Positions 52,701 through 60,324 of a DNA stretch of 64,000 bases are shown here, one piece after another. Origin of the DNA: CAZZHG01 sp964653655. Lineage in GTDB: Bacteria > Bdellovibrionota > FAC87 > UBA2466. The DNA lies in contig CAZZHG010000007.1 in assembly GCA_964653655.1 (NCBI GenBank), positions 1 through 64,000 on the forward strand. Reading direction: 5' to 3'. Every line of letters starts with the position of its first letter. Position 1 is the first letter of the stretch. The translations under genes were made by a program, and so were the position numbers. The notes beneath the pieces are model-generated. The model was not told the DNA's origin, did no database searches, and saw nothing but the letters and a program-made list of their open reading frames with translations.

Positions 52701-52747
52701 AAAAAGATCCCGCGCCGAATTGGTTGAAGCTCCCCCCGCAAACCCAT
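49709..52747 (-). CDS. Large secreted class-3 (alpha/beta hydrolase) lipase
   Basis: 1012 residues with a signal peptide (RRGIFFLGMLCVLAASPAFA). The C-terminal third is a lipase_3 domain: PSVVSIAGTRNPLDWLTNFG, the nucleophile elbow VVITGHSLGGGMAQYL (Ser near 803) and later Asp/His candidates (HHYRNHYDLVSLL). Residues 40-750 are mostly helical, unassigned, and Arg/Glu-rich. Likely a secreted phospholipase or triacylglycerol lipase. A sigma-54-like promoter and a 23-bp inverted repeat lie just upstream. No recognised T1SS or T2SS tag can be read. Confidence 0.8.
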   Translation of the reverse strand: MGLRGELQPIRRGIFFLGMLCVLAASPAFALDCNQSYGILSGAKRFVAASVGVVTNPLQKFFTFLTQWTKFSRVPHPVVKPKDVIETLARTFPEIRELPPDVLAALAREDSPISPHRIADFHRWVREQETAFPKAERNWQSRFAEELQRLEWRFHEKGAFGLRTQEVEMLVALKLAQGIHGRRDQFREAARAAGEAPGAERDRKVRRALKTAQEAVYLAYRAPRDSSPVGEAELAEVVPFLRAALKDSDPVVAILAERTLREIEIFSGASGEGQSSALTPELLQQHLLSRAKMDPERKTGPVAAGTRPPERGTSGQELDHRIYDSLPYHGFNLAEKALEEDPNAPPSKSPARTAILFQKLFYRWEGDNLTHESTPEGMRLRQAYPEMFEKPAGTATTAFLDRIEASSSKLSSTEVTSLNNAMRTGAWEEQSRARQLYQRLHGQGLIDGPPFNYEDHPDVVSHFAWMTDTISSNALPRLLDTRWGWVNANDPPEVIRYGREYRHQLEEFRNLPLAVAAKMAERFPDASLVFMRGNYPVTVENAKLMMRFFSPLGGDLRDVALVRRNAAQGVRSLISDAGFHRSKGYEEGVPGLLAEVNRYLATEKDPFVKECLLESRLRLEHAMKYEPFGPGGKNPEQFLPRSTQRVHEVNGSVAMVGGKERPLDTKITSALAAEHVYRIPDLGVILSEVPYNLRGEARVEDGAKRLLESLDSFVEQSPSNLTLEAFGADDFHHGLKWAYYRPSMRDRPDAPSVVSIAGTRNPLDWLTNFGLGAIKRDSEMYRNLVHRVVDDMMSGRRVVITGHSLGGGMAQYLAWDVAKELRRMEREAPHMFFDGGTGTQKNHPDRVWRRLELNTFNAFGVKHVIEKEDPELAQRMGWKMEQATHHYRNHYDLVSLLGKPTGTTVQLPDTGGYWGLVDAHVMQNVLEGAVASRGIDSDTGGGTPLYKTANILTPRIRILPGWLIQFQHKRTAPEKRAVLEKAIEMAIERGTDLDRDKLLVLRSMLQPLLDEK

Positions 52748-52766
52748 GCCCCCCGCGCCCTAACTT

Positions 52767-52782
52767 TGCAAGCGCGGGACCA
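52767..52782 (-). promoter_or_regulatory. Sigma-54-like promoter of the lipase gene
   Basis: On the minus strand TGGTCC-N4-CTTGCA, with GG and GC 10 nt apart, matching the promoter at 18703-18718 in all fixed bases. A start near 52756 leaves about 9 nt to the ATG at 52747, which is preceded by six G residues. Confidence 0.55.
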
Positions 52783-52789
52783 TATTATT

Positions 52790-52812
52790 CATATGTATTT
52801 CAAATACTTATG
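52790..52812. promoter_or_regulatory. 23-bp inverted repeat, candidate operator of the lipase gene
   Basis: CATAtGTATTTcAAATACtTATG is symmetric about position 52801 with a single mismatched pair. It lies 8 bp upstream of the -24 element of the sigma-54-like promoter. AT-rich symmetric sites of this size commonly bind dimeric regulators; which protein binds is unknown. Confidence 0.5.
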
Positions 52813-52933
52813 CCGGATATCGAATGTGGGTATCGTCTATACCGTAGACAGGGAGACTACTTGCCCAGGACTAGGCGCGGACTTACCGGGGGTTAGGCCG
52901 GTGGCGAGCTTCGAGACACCCAACCAAAACCCC

Positions 52934-54037
52934 TCAGAGGAGAGCCGTCAGCTTGAGCTTCGACCAGGAAGCTTCGAAACGCGCTCGCGGAACTCCGATG
53001 AGCGTGCGAAGCCGTCCCGATTCGAGCGAGCGGAAAATGCGGGCGGGCACCGTCCGGCGCAAAGCGGAGCCGCCGCCGGGGAAAGCCTCGAAGATTCCGG
53101 CGAGCGCTCTCGGGTAACCGACGGTTTCCGGAATTTTGTGCCAGCCGTCGACGAGGGCCTCGGTGACTTCACCGACCTCTTCCGGAGTGAGGCCTCGCGC
53201 GATGGCCATACCCCAATCGTCGAAGAAAGGGCCGATGGGAAGCAGCCACTCGCTACGGCGGCGAACCGAGCGGGGCTTTCGCAAAGCAAGGTGCCGGTGG
53301 TTTTCCGCCGCCATGTGCACGCGGTTCCACTCCCCCGCCCGCGCGGACACACCCGAGCGTTTGTAAAACTCCCTCAGCGGATCGGTATCGGGAAGTTCCC
53401 AAAGATCGATCACCCGATCCAGGTCGCCCAGGTTGTGAGCGATGATGGTGGAAGTTTCAAGCAGCCGTCGCTTGTCGCCGTTCTCTTCGAACTGAAGAAA
53501 TATCCTCTCCTCCCGTTCCACTTCGGAGCGAATGGCGGCAAGGATCCTCTCCGCAATGCCGGGCGAGCGCTTTCTCAATGCCCCGTACGCCGCCGCCGCC
53601 GTGCTGTACCACTCGCCCAGCAGCCCCGACAGCGCCGGGCCGCCCTGATCGTGGCGCACCTGCCGGGTGCTGAGCCCCCGCGCGCTCCAGGTAAAGCTTT
53701 CCTCGACCACATAGGCCATTGCCTCTAGCGTCTCGGTGGGCAGGGTGCCGTCCCAAAGTTTCGAACGGATCGCGATGTCGACATCCGTCGGAACGAACGA
53801 AGCCACGGTCGCGTGGTGAGCGGACAAGCAAAAGCGGAAGTAGTCCGCGTGCCCCTCGATGGGACGCTCCCCGCGTTTCAGCGCACGCAGTAGGGTCACG
53901 TGAGGCTGGCGGGAGACTTCTCCGAACTCGTCGTCAAAAATAAAGGGGGCCGTGTTCTCGACTTGGGAAAGAAGAAGCAGTGGCGCGATTCCCCGCCGAA
54001 CCGTCGCCGGTGGCGCCTGCAGGGAAAGCTCGATCAT
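52934..54037 (-). CDS. Cytosolic protein of unknown function
   Basis: 367 residues, no signal peptide and no membrane segment. Mostly helical with His- and Trp-rich segments (FCLSAHHATVASFVP, WNRVHMAAENHRHLAL, WLLPIGPFFDDWGMAIARGL). I recognise no family or catalytic motif; a HAD, HEAT-like or metal-dependent fold cannot be told apart. Starts at the last base of the upstream beta-barrel gene's stop (TGATG), so they are co-translated. Its own stop lies 186 nt before the lipase gene. Confidence 0.7.
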   Translation of the reverse strand: MIELSLQAPPATVRRGIAPLLLLSQVENTAPFIFDDEFGEVSRQPHVTLLRALKRGERPIEGHADYFRFCLSAHHATVASFVPTDVDIAIRSKLWDGTLPTETLEAMAYVVEESFTWSARGLSTRQVRHDQGGPALSGLLGEWYSTAAAAYGALRKRSPGIAERILAAIRSEVEREERIFLQFEENGDKRRLLETSTIIAHNLGDLDRVIDLWELPDTDPLREFYKRSGVSARAGEWNRVHMAAENHRHLALRKPRSVRRRSEWLLPIGPFFDDWGMAIARGLTPEEVGEVTEALVDGWHKIPETVGYPRALAGIFEAFPGGGSALRRTVPARIFRSLESGRLRTLIGVPRARFEASWSKLKLTALL

Positions 54038-54687
54038 CAGAATTCCGCCCGGAATCCGGCCCGGAAACCGGAATAGGAGAGATCGCTCGTGGCGCCCGCC
54101 GGAGAGGAGAACTTGATGTACTCGCCGTAAAGAAACAGATTATTGATGCCTTGATCCTTGTCGAGGTTGAACGCCGAGTGAGGTTCGAGCCAGTCGAGCA
54201 GCACTTCCCCGCCGAAAGCCACTTGCGTTCCCCGCTGGCTGGGCTGGGTCGGCCGCGTCTCCACTCCTCCGACCGTCGTAATTTCTCTCGGCAGCACGAT
54301 GGCAAAGGCGAATCGCCCGTAAGGAACCACGTATTGGTTCGGGAGAAAATCCGCGCGGTAGCTGAGCCCCAGCTCGACGACATTGGCGGAGATCTTCGAA
54401 ATGTCTCCCGTCGAATAGGTGACCGTGCGGGCGAAAATGTATTCGTAACCGACTCCGACCCCTAGCTTGCCGAACCGGGTGATCGGAATCCACTCGAAGT
54501 AGAAGCCGGCGGCGCTTTGGTTCAAGGACGCATCGAGGCCGGTACCCGGATCGAGGAAAAACGCGTTGTACTTGATAGGCGCGTAATAGAGGTCGAGACC
54601 GAAGCGAAGCGGCGAGGAGTAATCCTCGACGTCAGCGGCGGCGAGCCGGCTGAATAAGACGACAAAAAGAATGAAGAGGCGGCGCAC
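54037..54687 (-). CDS. Predicted outer-membrane beta-barrel protein
   Basis: 216 residues. Signal peptide (RRLFILFVVLFSRLAAAD), then alternating amphipathic strands (AAGFYFEWIPITRF, LGVGVGYEYIF, VELGLSYRADF, QVAFGGEVLL) ending in FRAGFRAEF with a terminal Phe, the classic barrel signal. About eight strands fit an OmpA/OmpX-size barrel. GTG start; TAAACT lies 6 nt upstream with five C between, so the mRNA is probably leaderless. Operon with the downstream unknown gene. Confidence 0.78.
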   Translation of the reverse strand: MRRLFILFVVLFSRLAAADVEDYSSPLRFGLDLYYAPIKYNAFFLDPGTGLDASLNQSAAGFYFEWIPITRFGKLGVGVGYEYIFARTVTYSTGDISKISANVVELGLSYRADFLPNQYVVPYGRFAFAIVLPREITTVGGVETRPTQPSQRGTQVAFGGEVLLDWLEPHSAFNLDKDQGINNLFLYGEYIKFSSPAGATSDLSYSGFRAGFRAEF

Positions 54688-54744
54688 GGGGGTAGTTTAG
54701 CACAGGTGCCTTCGGTGGTACGATGGGCCAAGAGGACTGCTTCC

Positions 54745-56058
54745 ATGGCCTTTCTCCCTCGCCTCGACATGGCCCTTTCCCTGGGCTTTCACATCATCTT
54801 CGCCTCCATCGGCATGACGATGCCGCTGCTCATGGTGCTCGCCGAGCACCGCTGGCGCCGGACCGGGGACCCCGAGGCGTTGCGCCTCTCCAAAGCTTGG
54901 GCGAAGGGAACCGCCGTTCTGTTTGCCGTCGGTGCGGTTTCCGGAACGGTGCTCGCGTTCGAGCTCGGCCTTCTCTTTCCGAAGTTCATGGAGCGGGCCG
55001 GGCCCGTCATCGGGTTGCCCTTCGCTCTCGAAGGGGTAGCGTTTTTCACGGAAGCGGTGTTTCTCGGCCTCTACCTTTACGGCTGGGAGCGACTGAAACC
55101 GGCGGCCCACCTCGCCGCCGGATGGATGGTGGTGCTAAGCGGCTTCGCGTCGGCCGCCTTCGTCACCCTCGCCAATGCCTGGATGCAGACTCCCGTCGGA
55201 TTCAAGCTTTTGAACGGAGAGTTCACGGAAATCGATCCCATCGCCGCCTTGCTCTCTCCCTCCGCCGGCCACGAGGTGCCCCACGGAGTTCTGGCTTCCT
55301 ATGCCGCCGTCGCCACCGCGGTCGCGGCCCTTCACGCCTGGCGTCTTCTGAAACACCCGGGCTCGAAATTCGATCGGCTGGCGCTCCGGCTTGCCGTGAT
55401 GGTCGCCCTGCCCGCCAACCTCCTCCAGCCGCTGCTCGGCCACCGCTCGGGCATGGAGATCGCGCGTCTCCAGCCCATCAAGCTCGCGGCGCTGGAAGGC
55501 CATTTCGAAAGCCAAACCGGCGCGCCGATGCTTCTGGGCGGCTGGCCCGACTATGCCGCCGAAGAAACCCGCTGGGCGATCCCGATTCCGTACGCTCTTT
55601 CCTGGCTCGCCACGGGAAAAGCGGACGGATTCGTCGCTGGGCTCAAAGGTTTCGATCGGGATCTGTGGCCTCCCCGGCTCGCGCGCTTCGCCTTTCAGAC
55701 GATGATTCTCTTCGGGACGCTGCTCGCCTTCGGGTACACCTGGGTGCTTCTCTCGTGGGTTCGATCGAGATCCTTCGAGCCCTCGAAGCGCCTTCTCCGG
55801 GCGCTCGTCTGGCTCGGGCCTTGCGGAATCATCGCCCTCGAGACGGGTTGGATAGCCGCCGAAGTGGGCCGGCAGCCGTGGATTATCTATAATGTGATGC
55901 GGACTTCGGAGGCGGTCTCCGATCGCCCGGCGCTGCTGTTCTCCCTGCTTCTTTTCGTCGGCCTGTATCTCGGCCTCGGTCTTGTCGTCGGTAAAATAAT
56001 CCTTCACTACGTCAAGACCGGTCCGTCCATAGCGGAGGCCTCCGATGGAACTTACTGA
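54745..56058 (+). CDS. cydA: Cytochrome bd-type quinol oxidase subunit I
   Basis: 437 residues, nine or so membrane helices. SLGFHIIFASIGM holds the haem b595/d-region His near 16; GHEVPHGVLASY and EVGRQPWIIYNVMRT (conserved GRQPW) are CydA signatures. The quinol-binding Q-loop is short, as in CioA/short-form enzymes. Reduces oxygen to water with electrons from quinol at the inner membrane. ATG at 54745 chosen, with AGAGGA 8 nt upstream; an in-frame start at 54706 is also open. Overlaps cydB by 14 bases. Confidence 0.95.
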   Translation: MAFLPRLDMALSLGFHIIFASIGMTMPLLMVLAEHRWRRTGDPEALRLSKAWAKGTAVLFAVGAVSGTVLAFELGLLFPKFMERAGPVIGLPFALEGVAFFTEAVFLGLYLYGWERLKPAAHLAAGWMVVLSGFASAAFVTLANAWMQTPVGFKLLNGEFTEIDPIAALLSPSAGHEVPHGVLASYAAVATAVAALHAWRLLKHPGSKFDRLALRLAVMVALPANLLQPLLGHRSGMEIARLQPIKLAALEGHFESQTGAPMLLGGWPDYAAEETRWAIPIPYALSWLATGKADGFVAGLKGFDRDLWPPRLARFAFQTMILFGTLLAFGYTWVLLSWVRSRSFEPSKRLLRALVWLGPCGIIALETGWIAAEVGRQPWIIYNVMRTSEAVSDRPALLFSLLLFVGLYLGLGLVVGKIILHYVKTGPSIAEASDGTY

Positions 56059-57010
56059 CGCGATCGGAATTTTTCTCATCGGAGCGCTCGTTCTCTATCT
56101 GATATTCGGCATTGCCGATTTCGGCGGAGGAATTCTCAGCGGCCTGAGCTCCGGTAAGACCGCCGCGGAGCAAAGAAAACTGATCCAGTCGGCGATTGCT
56201 CCCATCTGGGAAGCGAACCACGTTTGGCTCATTCTCGCGCTGGTCCTTCTTTTCACGGCTTTTCCGGCCGCGTTCCGGGTTCTCTCCGAAGGGCTGCACA
56301 TCCCGCTTGAATTGATGCTGATCGGAATCGTGCTCCGAGGTTCCGCCTTCGTTTTTCGCCAGTATGGACCGGCGGAAGAGCGCGGAGTTTGGAGCCGGGT
56401 CTTTTCGGTCGCAAGCTTCACGACGCCCTTCTTCCTCGGGCTTTCCATGGGAGCGCTCACCTCCGGAACGCTTCGTCTGGATTCGGGTACGGGTTACGTC
56501 GGTTGGCTGGATTTCTTTCCTCTTTCCGTCGGCGTCCTGACGACGGCGTCGGGAACCTTCCTCGCGGCGGTCTATCTCACGGCCGAGGCTCGCACCGTCG
56601 AGCTCCGCCGGGAGTTCTCGCGCCGAGCCTACTACGCGGCGGCCGTCTTGGTGGCGAGCTCCCTTCTGTCGGCCGTTTTGGTGCCCTCGACGGCGGGGGT
56701 GTTTCAGGATCGTTTCCTGAGCTTTTGGTATATCCCCGCGCTCGCCGGAGTTTCCCTCGGCGCGGCGATCGCCTGCCTTAGGCAAAAACTTCCAAAGCTA
56801 GCCCGGGTTTTCGCCGTCGGCGCGGTGGCCTGTCTTGTATTGGGATGGGGAGCGGCCCAGTACCCGTATCTCATCGCCCCGGATCTGACGCTTGATTCCG
56901 CGGCGGCCCCCGAAGCTACCCTGAGGCCGCTCTTCGGAGCTTTGGTGCTCGGATCTTTTCTGGTTTTGCCCTCGCTGGCTTGGCTTCTTTACGCCTTCAA
57001 GCGGGACTAG
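56045..57010 (+). CDS. cydB: Cytochrome bd-type quinol oxidase subunit II
   Basis: 321 residues with eight or so membrane helices. APIWEANHVWLILALVLLF is the CydB/CioB form of the conserved W-x-x-N-x-x-W motif; FGIADFGGGI and LIGIVLRGSAFVFRQY are family segments. Forms the heterodimer with CydA; no cydX-like ORF is visible. Its stop overlaps the convergent CPA2 gene by 4 bases. Confidence 0.95.
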   Translation: MELTDAIGIFLIGALVLYLIFGIADFGGGILSGLSSGKTAAEQRKLIQSAIAPIWEANHVWLILALVLLFTAFPAAFRVLSEGLHIPLELMLIGIVLRGSAFVFRQYGPAEERGVWSRVFSVASFTTPFFLGLSMGALTSGTLRLDSGTGYVGWLDFFPLSVGVLTTASGTFLAAVYLTAEARTVELRREFSRRAYYAAAVLVASSLLSAVLVPSTAGVFQDRFLSFWYIPALAGVSLGAAIACLRQKLPKLARVFAVGAVACLVLGWGAAQYPYLIAPDLTLDSAAAPEATLRPLFGALVLGSFLVLPSLAWLLYAFKRD

Positions 57011-58413
57011 TCTTCGTCCGGGCCCACCCAAGGCCGGTTCCTGGTGATGAGATTGAGGACGGGTGTCGTCACGAAAGTCGTCACTAGGGCCATGAGGACC
57101 AGCATCGCGAAGAGGGTCGGCGAGATGACCTTCAGATCCAGACCGATGTTCAAGACGATAAGTTCGACGAGACCGCGGGTGTTCATGAGAACGCCGAGCG
57201 CCGCGGAATCCATCCAGTTGAGTCCCGTGAGCCGCGCCGCCGCTAGGGTGCCGCCGAATTTTCCGAGCGTCGCTACCAGGATGATGGCGCCGCACATCCA
57301 CCACTCCTCGGGCGTGCTGAGCAAACCGAACTGAGTCCGCATTCCAGTGAAGGCGAAGAACGCGGGGAGAAACAGGACCCGTACCAAGTCATCGAGCCGC
57401 GTCGCCAGCTCGTGGGCGATTCGGCTGTCGTGGGGAATGACGGCGCCCAGAAGAAACGCGCCGAAGATGGCGTGGATGCCGATGACTTCCGTGGCAAGCG
57501 CGGAAAGGAGCAGCGCCACCATCACGAGAGCCATGCCGCCTTCGGTGACCTTGTCGAACTTCTCCAGAAACGGAACCACTTTCGCGATCAGGGGACGGCC
57601 AACGAAAAACATCATCGCGACGTAGGCGATGGTGAAGCCAAGGGTGTAGACCGCGCCGCCCAGTTTGGCGTGGGTAATGCTGACCACGAAGGCGAGCAGG
57701 CACCAGGCGGAGACGTCGTCGACCGCGGCGCACGTCAGCGCGATGGTACCCAGCCGCGTCTTATGCACGCGCCGGTCTGTCAGAATGCGGGCGAGTACGG
57801 GAAAAGCGGTGACCGATAACGAGATCCCGATAAAGAGCGCGAAGCTCCGAAAGGGAACCTGACTGTTCGAAAGCTCCGGGTAGAGATAAACGGCAAGCCC
57901 CGTACCCATGAGAAAGGGAACGATGATGCTCGCGTGGGAAATGGCGAGCGTCGAATGGCCGGAACGCCGAAGCAGCTTCAGGTCGAGCTCGAGGCCCACG
58001 ATGAACATATAAAGGATGATGCCCAATTGGGCGATGATCCCAAGAAACGGCGCCGCCGTTTGCGGCAAAATGAAATCGTAGGTGGCCTGAGAAAGCCGGC
58101 CCAGAAAGGAAGGCCCCAGCAGAATACCGCCGATGACCTCTCCGATGACGGGTGGCTGTCCGAACCATTTGAAAAGAGCGCCGACCGCGCGAGCGGTAAC
58201 GATGACCACCGCTAGAGCGAGCAGCACATGCAGGAGAGTGTTTATCTGTTCCGGACTTTCGCTCTGGGGCCCCAGTCCTGGGATGGAGGGCGCCACCAAG
58301 TTTTTTCCGATCCCGTCTATGTAGTAGAGGCAGAGAAGCCCAAAGACCATGACCCCGAAATACACAAGGAACGTCAGGCCTTTGTTGTTGGATCTGAGCC
58401 GCGAAAGCGCCAT
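57007..58413 (-). CDS. CPA2-family cation:proton antiporter
   Basis: 468 residues with about 12-13 membrane helices. PPVIGEVIGGILLGPSFLG, LGIILYMFIVGLELDLKLL and ALTCAAVDDVSAWCLLAFVV (Asp-Asp ion-binding motif) match KefB/NapA-type antiporters; IHAIFGAFLLGAVIP is also typical. No RCK/TrkA domain follows, unlike KefB/KefC. Exchanges Na+ or K+ for H+. Start uncertain: ATGs at 58425, 58422 and 58413 are all in frame. Confidence 0.92.
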   Translation of the reverse strand: MALSRLRSNNKGLTFLVYFGVMVFGLLCLYYIDGIGKNLVAPSIPGLGPQSESPEQINTLLHVLLALAVVIVTARAVGALFKWFGQPPVIGEVIGGILLGPSFLGRLSQATYDFILPQTAAPFLGIIAQLGIILYMFIVGLELDLKLLRRSGHSTLAISHASIIVPFLMGTGLAVYLYPELSNSQVPFRSFALFIGISLSVTAFPVLARILTDRRVHKTRLGTIALTCAAVDDVSAWCLLAFVVSITHAKLGGAVYTLGFTIAYVAMMFFVGRPLIAKVVPFLEKFDKVTEGGMALVMVALLLSALATEVIGIHAIFGAFLLGAVIPHDSRIAHELATRLDDLVRVLFLPAFFAFTGMRTQFGLLSTPEEWWMCGAIILVATLGKFGGTLAAARLTGLNWMDSAALGVLMNTRGLVELIVLNIGLDLKVISPTLFAMLVLMALVTTFVTTPVLNLITRNRPWVGPDED

Positions 58414-58456
58414 GTCACGCATCATAGCGGCAGCGGCCTTGAGTGTATAGCGCCGG

Positions 58457-60049
58457 CTATTTGGAAGCCGGCGGCTGTTCTTTGAGGCGGCCCGCGCTGT
58501 GAAGGCACGGGGGCGTGGGCGAAAGCAGAGGCTCCAACACCCTGGCGACCTCCGGGTTGAGCCCCTCTCGATCGCCCGCTTGGAAAGAGAGATCGAAGGG
58601 GGTGGCCTCACCACCGCGGTTGATGGCGACGAGTTTCGGTTTGTCCGTGTTGTCCACCTGGACGATGAAATCGGAAAGCGGTGCGAGAGTGCTGACGACT
58701 TCCGGGACGTCTTTCACCGCTTGCTGCTGAAGTACGGCGGGAACCACTCGCCCGTCCCGATAGGGCCCGGAGGCGGCACGCTTCGCCGCGACCTGGGGAT
58801 CCGCATGCACCCAGACGATTCCAATCCGGTACTCCGGATAGTTCTTTCTAATGTCCTCGAAGAGCTTTTGGTTGAACGCTTCGCTTCGAAGCGTTCCCTG
58901 GAGCACGATGTTCACTCTCGCGTTCAAAGCCTTGTTCAAAACCTGCTCTTGAATGTGTCCCGTTTCGTATTGAACGAGTGAGCTAGCCTGTTCGGGACTG
59001 GCCTTGAGCAAATCGAGGTACTCGGGAATGGACTTTCGAATTTTGTCGGGATCGATGTCGGTAAAATGGGTCGGATCCAGTACGCCACCCGACACGAGCT
59101 GGTTCACCACATAGGACTTTCCGGAACCATAAATCCCGGCCGTAAAGAGAATGATCGGCGCCGCCTGCGCTGGATTTTTCGGCTCGAACTTGGCGCCGAT
59201 CTCCTCGTGCACCTTACGGCGCGAAGGCAAAAACTCGATGTCCCAACTGGGCTCGTAGGTCCATTTTGACCGAAATCGCCCATAGCGGTGGGCGGTATCC
59301 GAAGCGCCGCTCTCCAGAGGAGAGTCCAATTTCAGCTCGTCCGGGCTTTCCTGGGTATTTCTCAGAACCAGAATCCTGGGGTGCCGCTCCGAAACCGATT
59401 GCAGGTTGACGAGATCGTCGTCGACGAGAGCCACCGCGCGCGTGCGGACCCGGGAGCTCAGGTAGATGGAGATAGCCGTGGCTTTGAAAAGGGCGGTGTC
59501 CTGTCCGGGTTGTTTGGAGTGCAGGGCGAAGCGCCCGAGCCCGTCCGCACTGAGCTTTTTCAGGGTGGCGTCTCTTATGCTGGCGTCCCGCCCGGTCAGA
59601 AACACGACTTGGGCGCCGGCCTTTTCCCATTTCGAGATCGCTTCCACGAGGGGCCGGTCGACTTCGTCGCTGGCGATGCTGTCCGGGTGAAAGCGGTATT
59701 TCTCCTCATGGGCCGCGAACTTGTTCCACAGAGCGAGTCTCTCTTTCTGGTTCGGAACCCGCTCGTTCAGGTGATCGCGAATGGCCTGCTCAAGACCAGG
59801 AAGGGAGGTGAACTTGGGCAGGTCCGCTTCCTTAAAAAGTTTCGTGCCGTTCTCCCGGTCGAAGCGCTCCAAAAGGTGTCGGACGCGGGCTCTTTCGGAG
59901 TAGAGCGTGGCGTCCAGATCCACGAAGACGACCGGGGTATCGCCGGCCGCGACGGCCTCGGCGATCCGCCCATCTATGGGGGGCTCGGCGAGCAGGCTCG
60001 CGGGCAGAACGAGAAACAGGAGCAGACACGTCTTAACGAGACAAAGCAC
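58457..60049 (-). CDS. Exported fusion of HAD-superfamily and zeta-toxin-like kinase domains
   Basis: 530 residues. A typical signal peptide (CLLLFLVLPASLLAEPP) starts the protein. Residues 38-215 are a HAD domain (VVFVDLDATLY with both Asp near 44 and 46; VVFLTGRDAS; VALVDDDLVN). Residues 290-470 resemble zeta toxins, the kinases that phosphorylate UDP-sugars: Walker A FTAGIYGSGKSYVVNQL (about 303-312), DIDPDKIRKSIPEYLDL, IVLQGTLRS and the Arg-Asp-Gly-Arg-Val-Val-Pro segment. No epsilon-like antitoxin is adjacent. The GTG start has no clear ribosome-binding site. ATP is not normally present outside the cytoplasm, so export needs testing. Confidence 0.82.
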   Translation of the reverse strand: MLCLVKTCLLLFLVLPASLLAEPPIDGRIAEAVAAGDTPVVFVDLDATLYSERARVRHLLERFDRENGTKLFKEADLPKFTSLPGLEQAIRDHLNERVPNQKERLALWNKFAAHEEKYRFHPDSIASDEVDRPLVEAISKWEKAGAQVVFLTGRDASIRDATLKKLSADGLGRFALHSKQPGQDTALFKATAISIYLSSRVRTRAVALVDDDLVNLQSVSERHPRILVLRNTQESPDELKLDSPLESGASDTAHRYGRFRSKWTYEPSWDIEFLPSRRKVHEEIGAKFEPKNPAQAAPIILFTAGIYGSGKSYVVNQLVSGGVLDPTHFTDIDPDKIRKSIPEYLDLLKASPEQASSLVQYETGHIQEQVLNKALNARVNIVLQGTLRSEAFNQKLFEDIRKNYPEYRIGIVWVHADPQVAAKRAASGPYRDGRVVPAVLQQQAVKDVPEVVSTLAPLSDFIVQVDNTDKPKLVAINRGGEATPFDLSFQAGDREGLNPEVARVLEPLLSPTPPCLHSAGRLKEQPPASK

Positions 60050-60224
60050 GGTCTATAAAGGATAGCATGGGGACCCAACTTCCTTAGGAAGGTTGCCCTG
60101 GTTAGAGGAAGAATTGACGGGCCCAAGAGGCTCGTGTTAAGCGCTTGGTTTGCTTGTTGTTTTAAGGGGCCCCGATAGCCGGTAGACGGCGGGCCCGCGA
60201 GAAATTAGAGTCCCTTTCCACGAT

Positions 60225-60301
60225 GCGGGAGTAGCTCATTTGGCTAGAGCATCAGCCTTCCAAGCTGAGGGTAGCGAGTTCGAACCTCGTCTCCCGCTCC
60301 A
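60225..60301 (+). tRNA. tRNA-Gly (anticodon UCC)
   Basis: 77 nt with all arms: acceptor GCGGGAG/CTCCCGC, D-arm GCTC/GAGC, anticodon stem TCAGC/GCTGA around loop CTTCCAA (anticodon TCC), variable GGGTA, T-arm GCGAG/CTCGT with TTCGAAC, discriminator T and encoded CCA. Reads GGA codons (and GGG by wobble). Confidence 0.97.
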
Positions 60302-60324
60302 ATTTTCCTCTGGAAAATTGGAGC
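60296..60324. repeat. Inverted repeat overlapping the tRNA 3' end
   Basis: GCTCCAATTTTCC (60296-60308) and GGAAAATTGGAGC (60312-60324) are perfect inverse copies around TCT. The left arm includes the last acceptor bases, discriminator and CCA of the tRNA. In RNA it would form a 13-bp hairpin just after or including the CCA; no T-tract follows. It may direct 3' processing or termination, or mark an integration scar. Confidence 0.7.
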
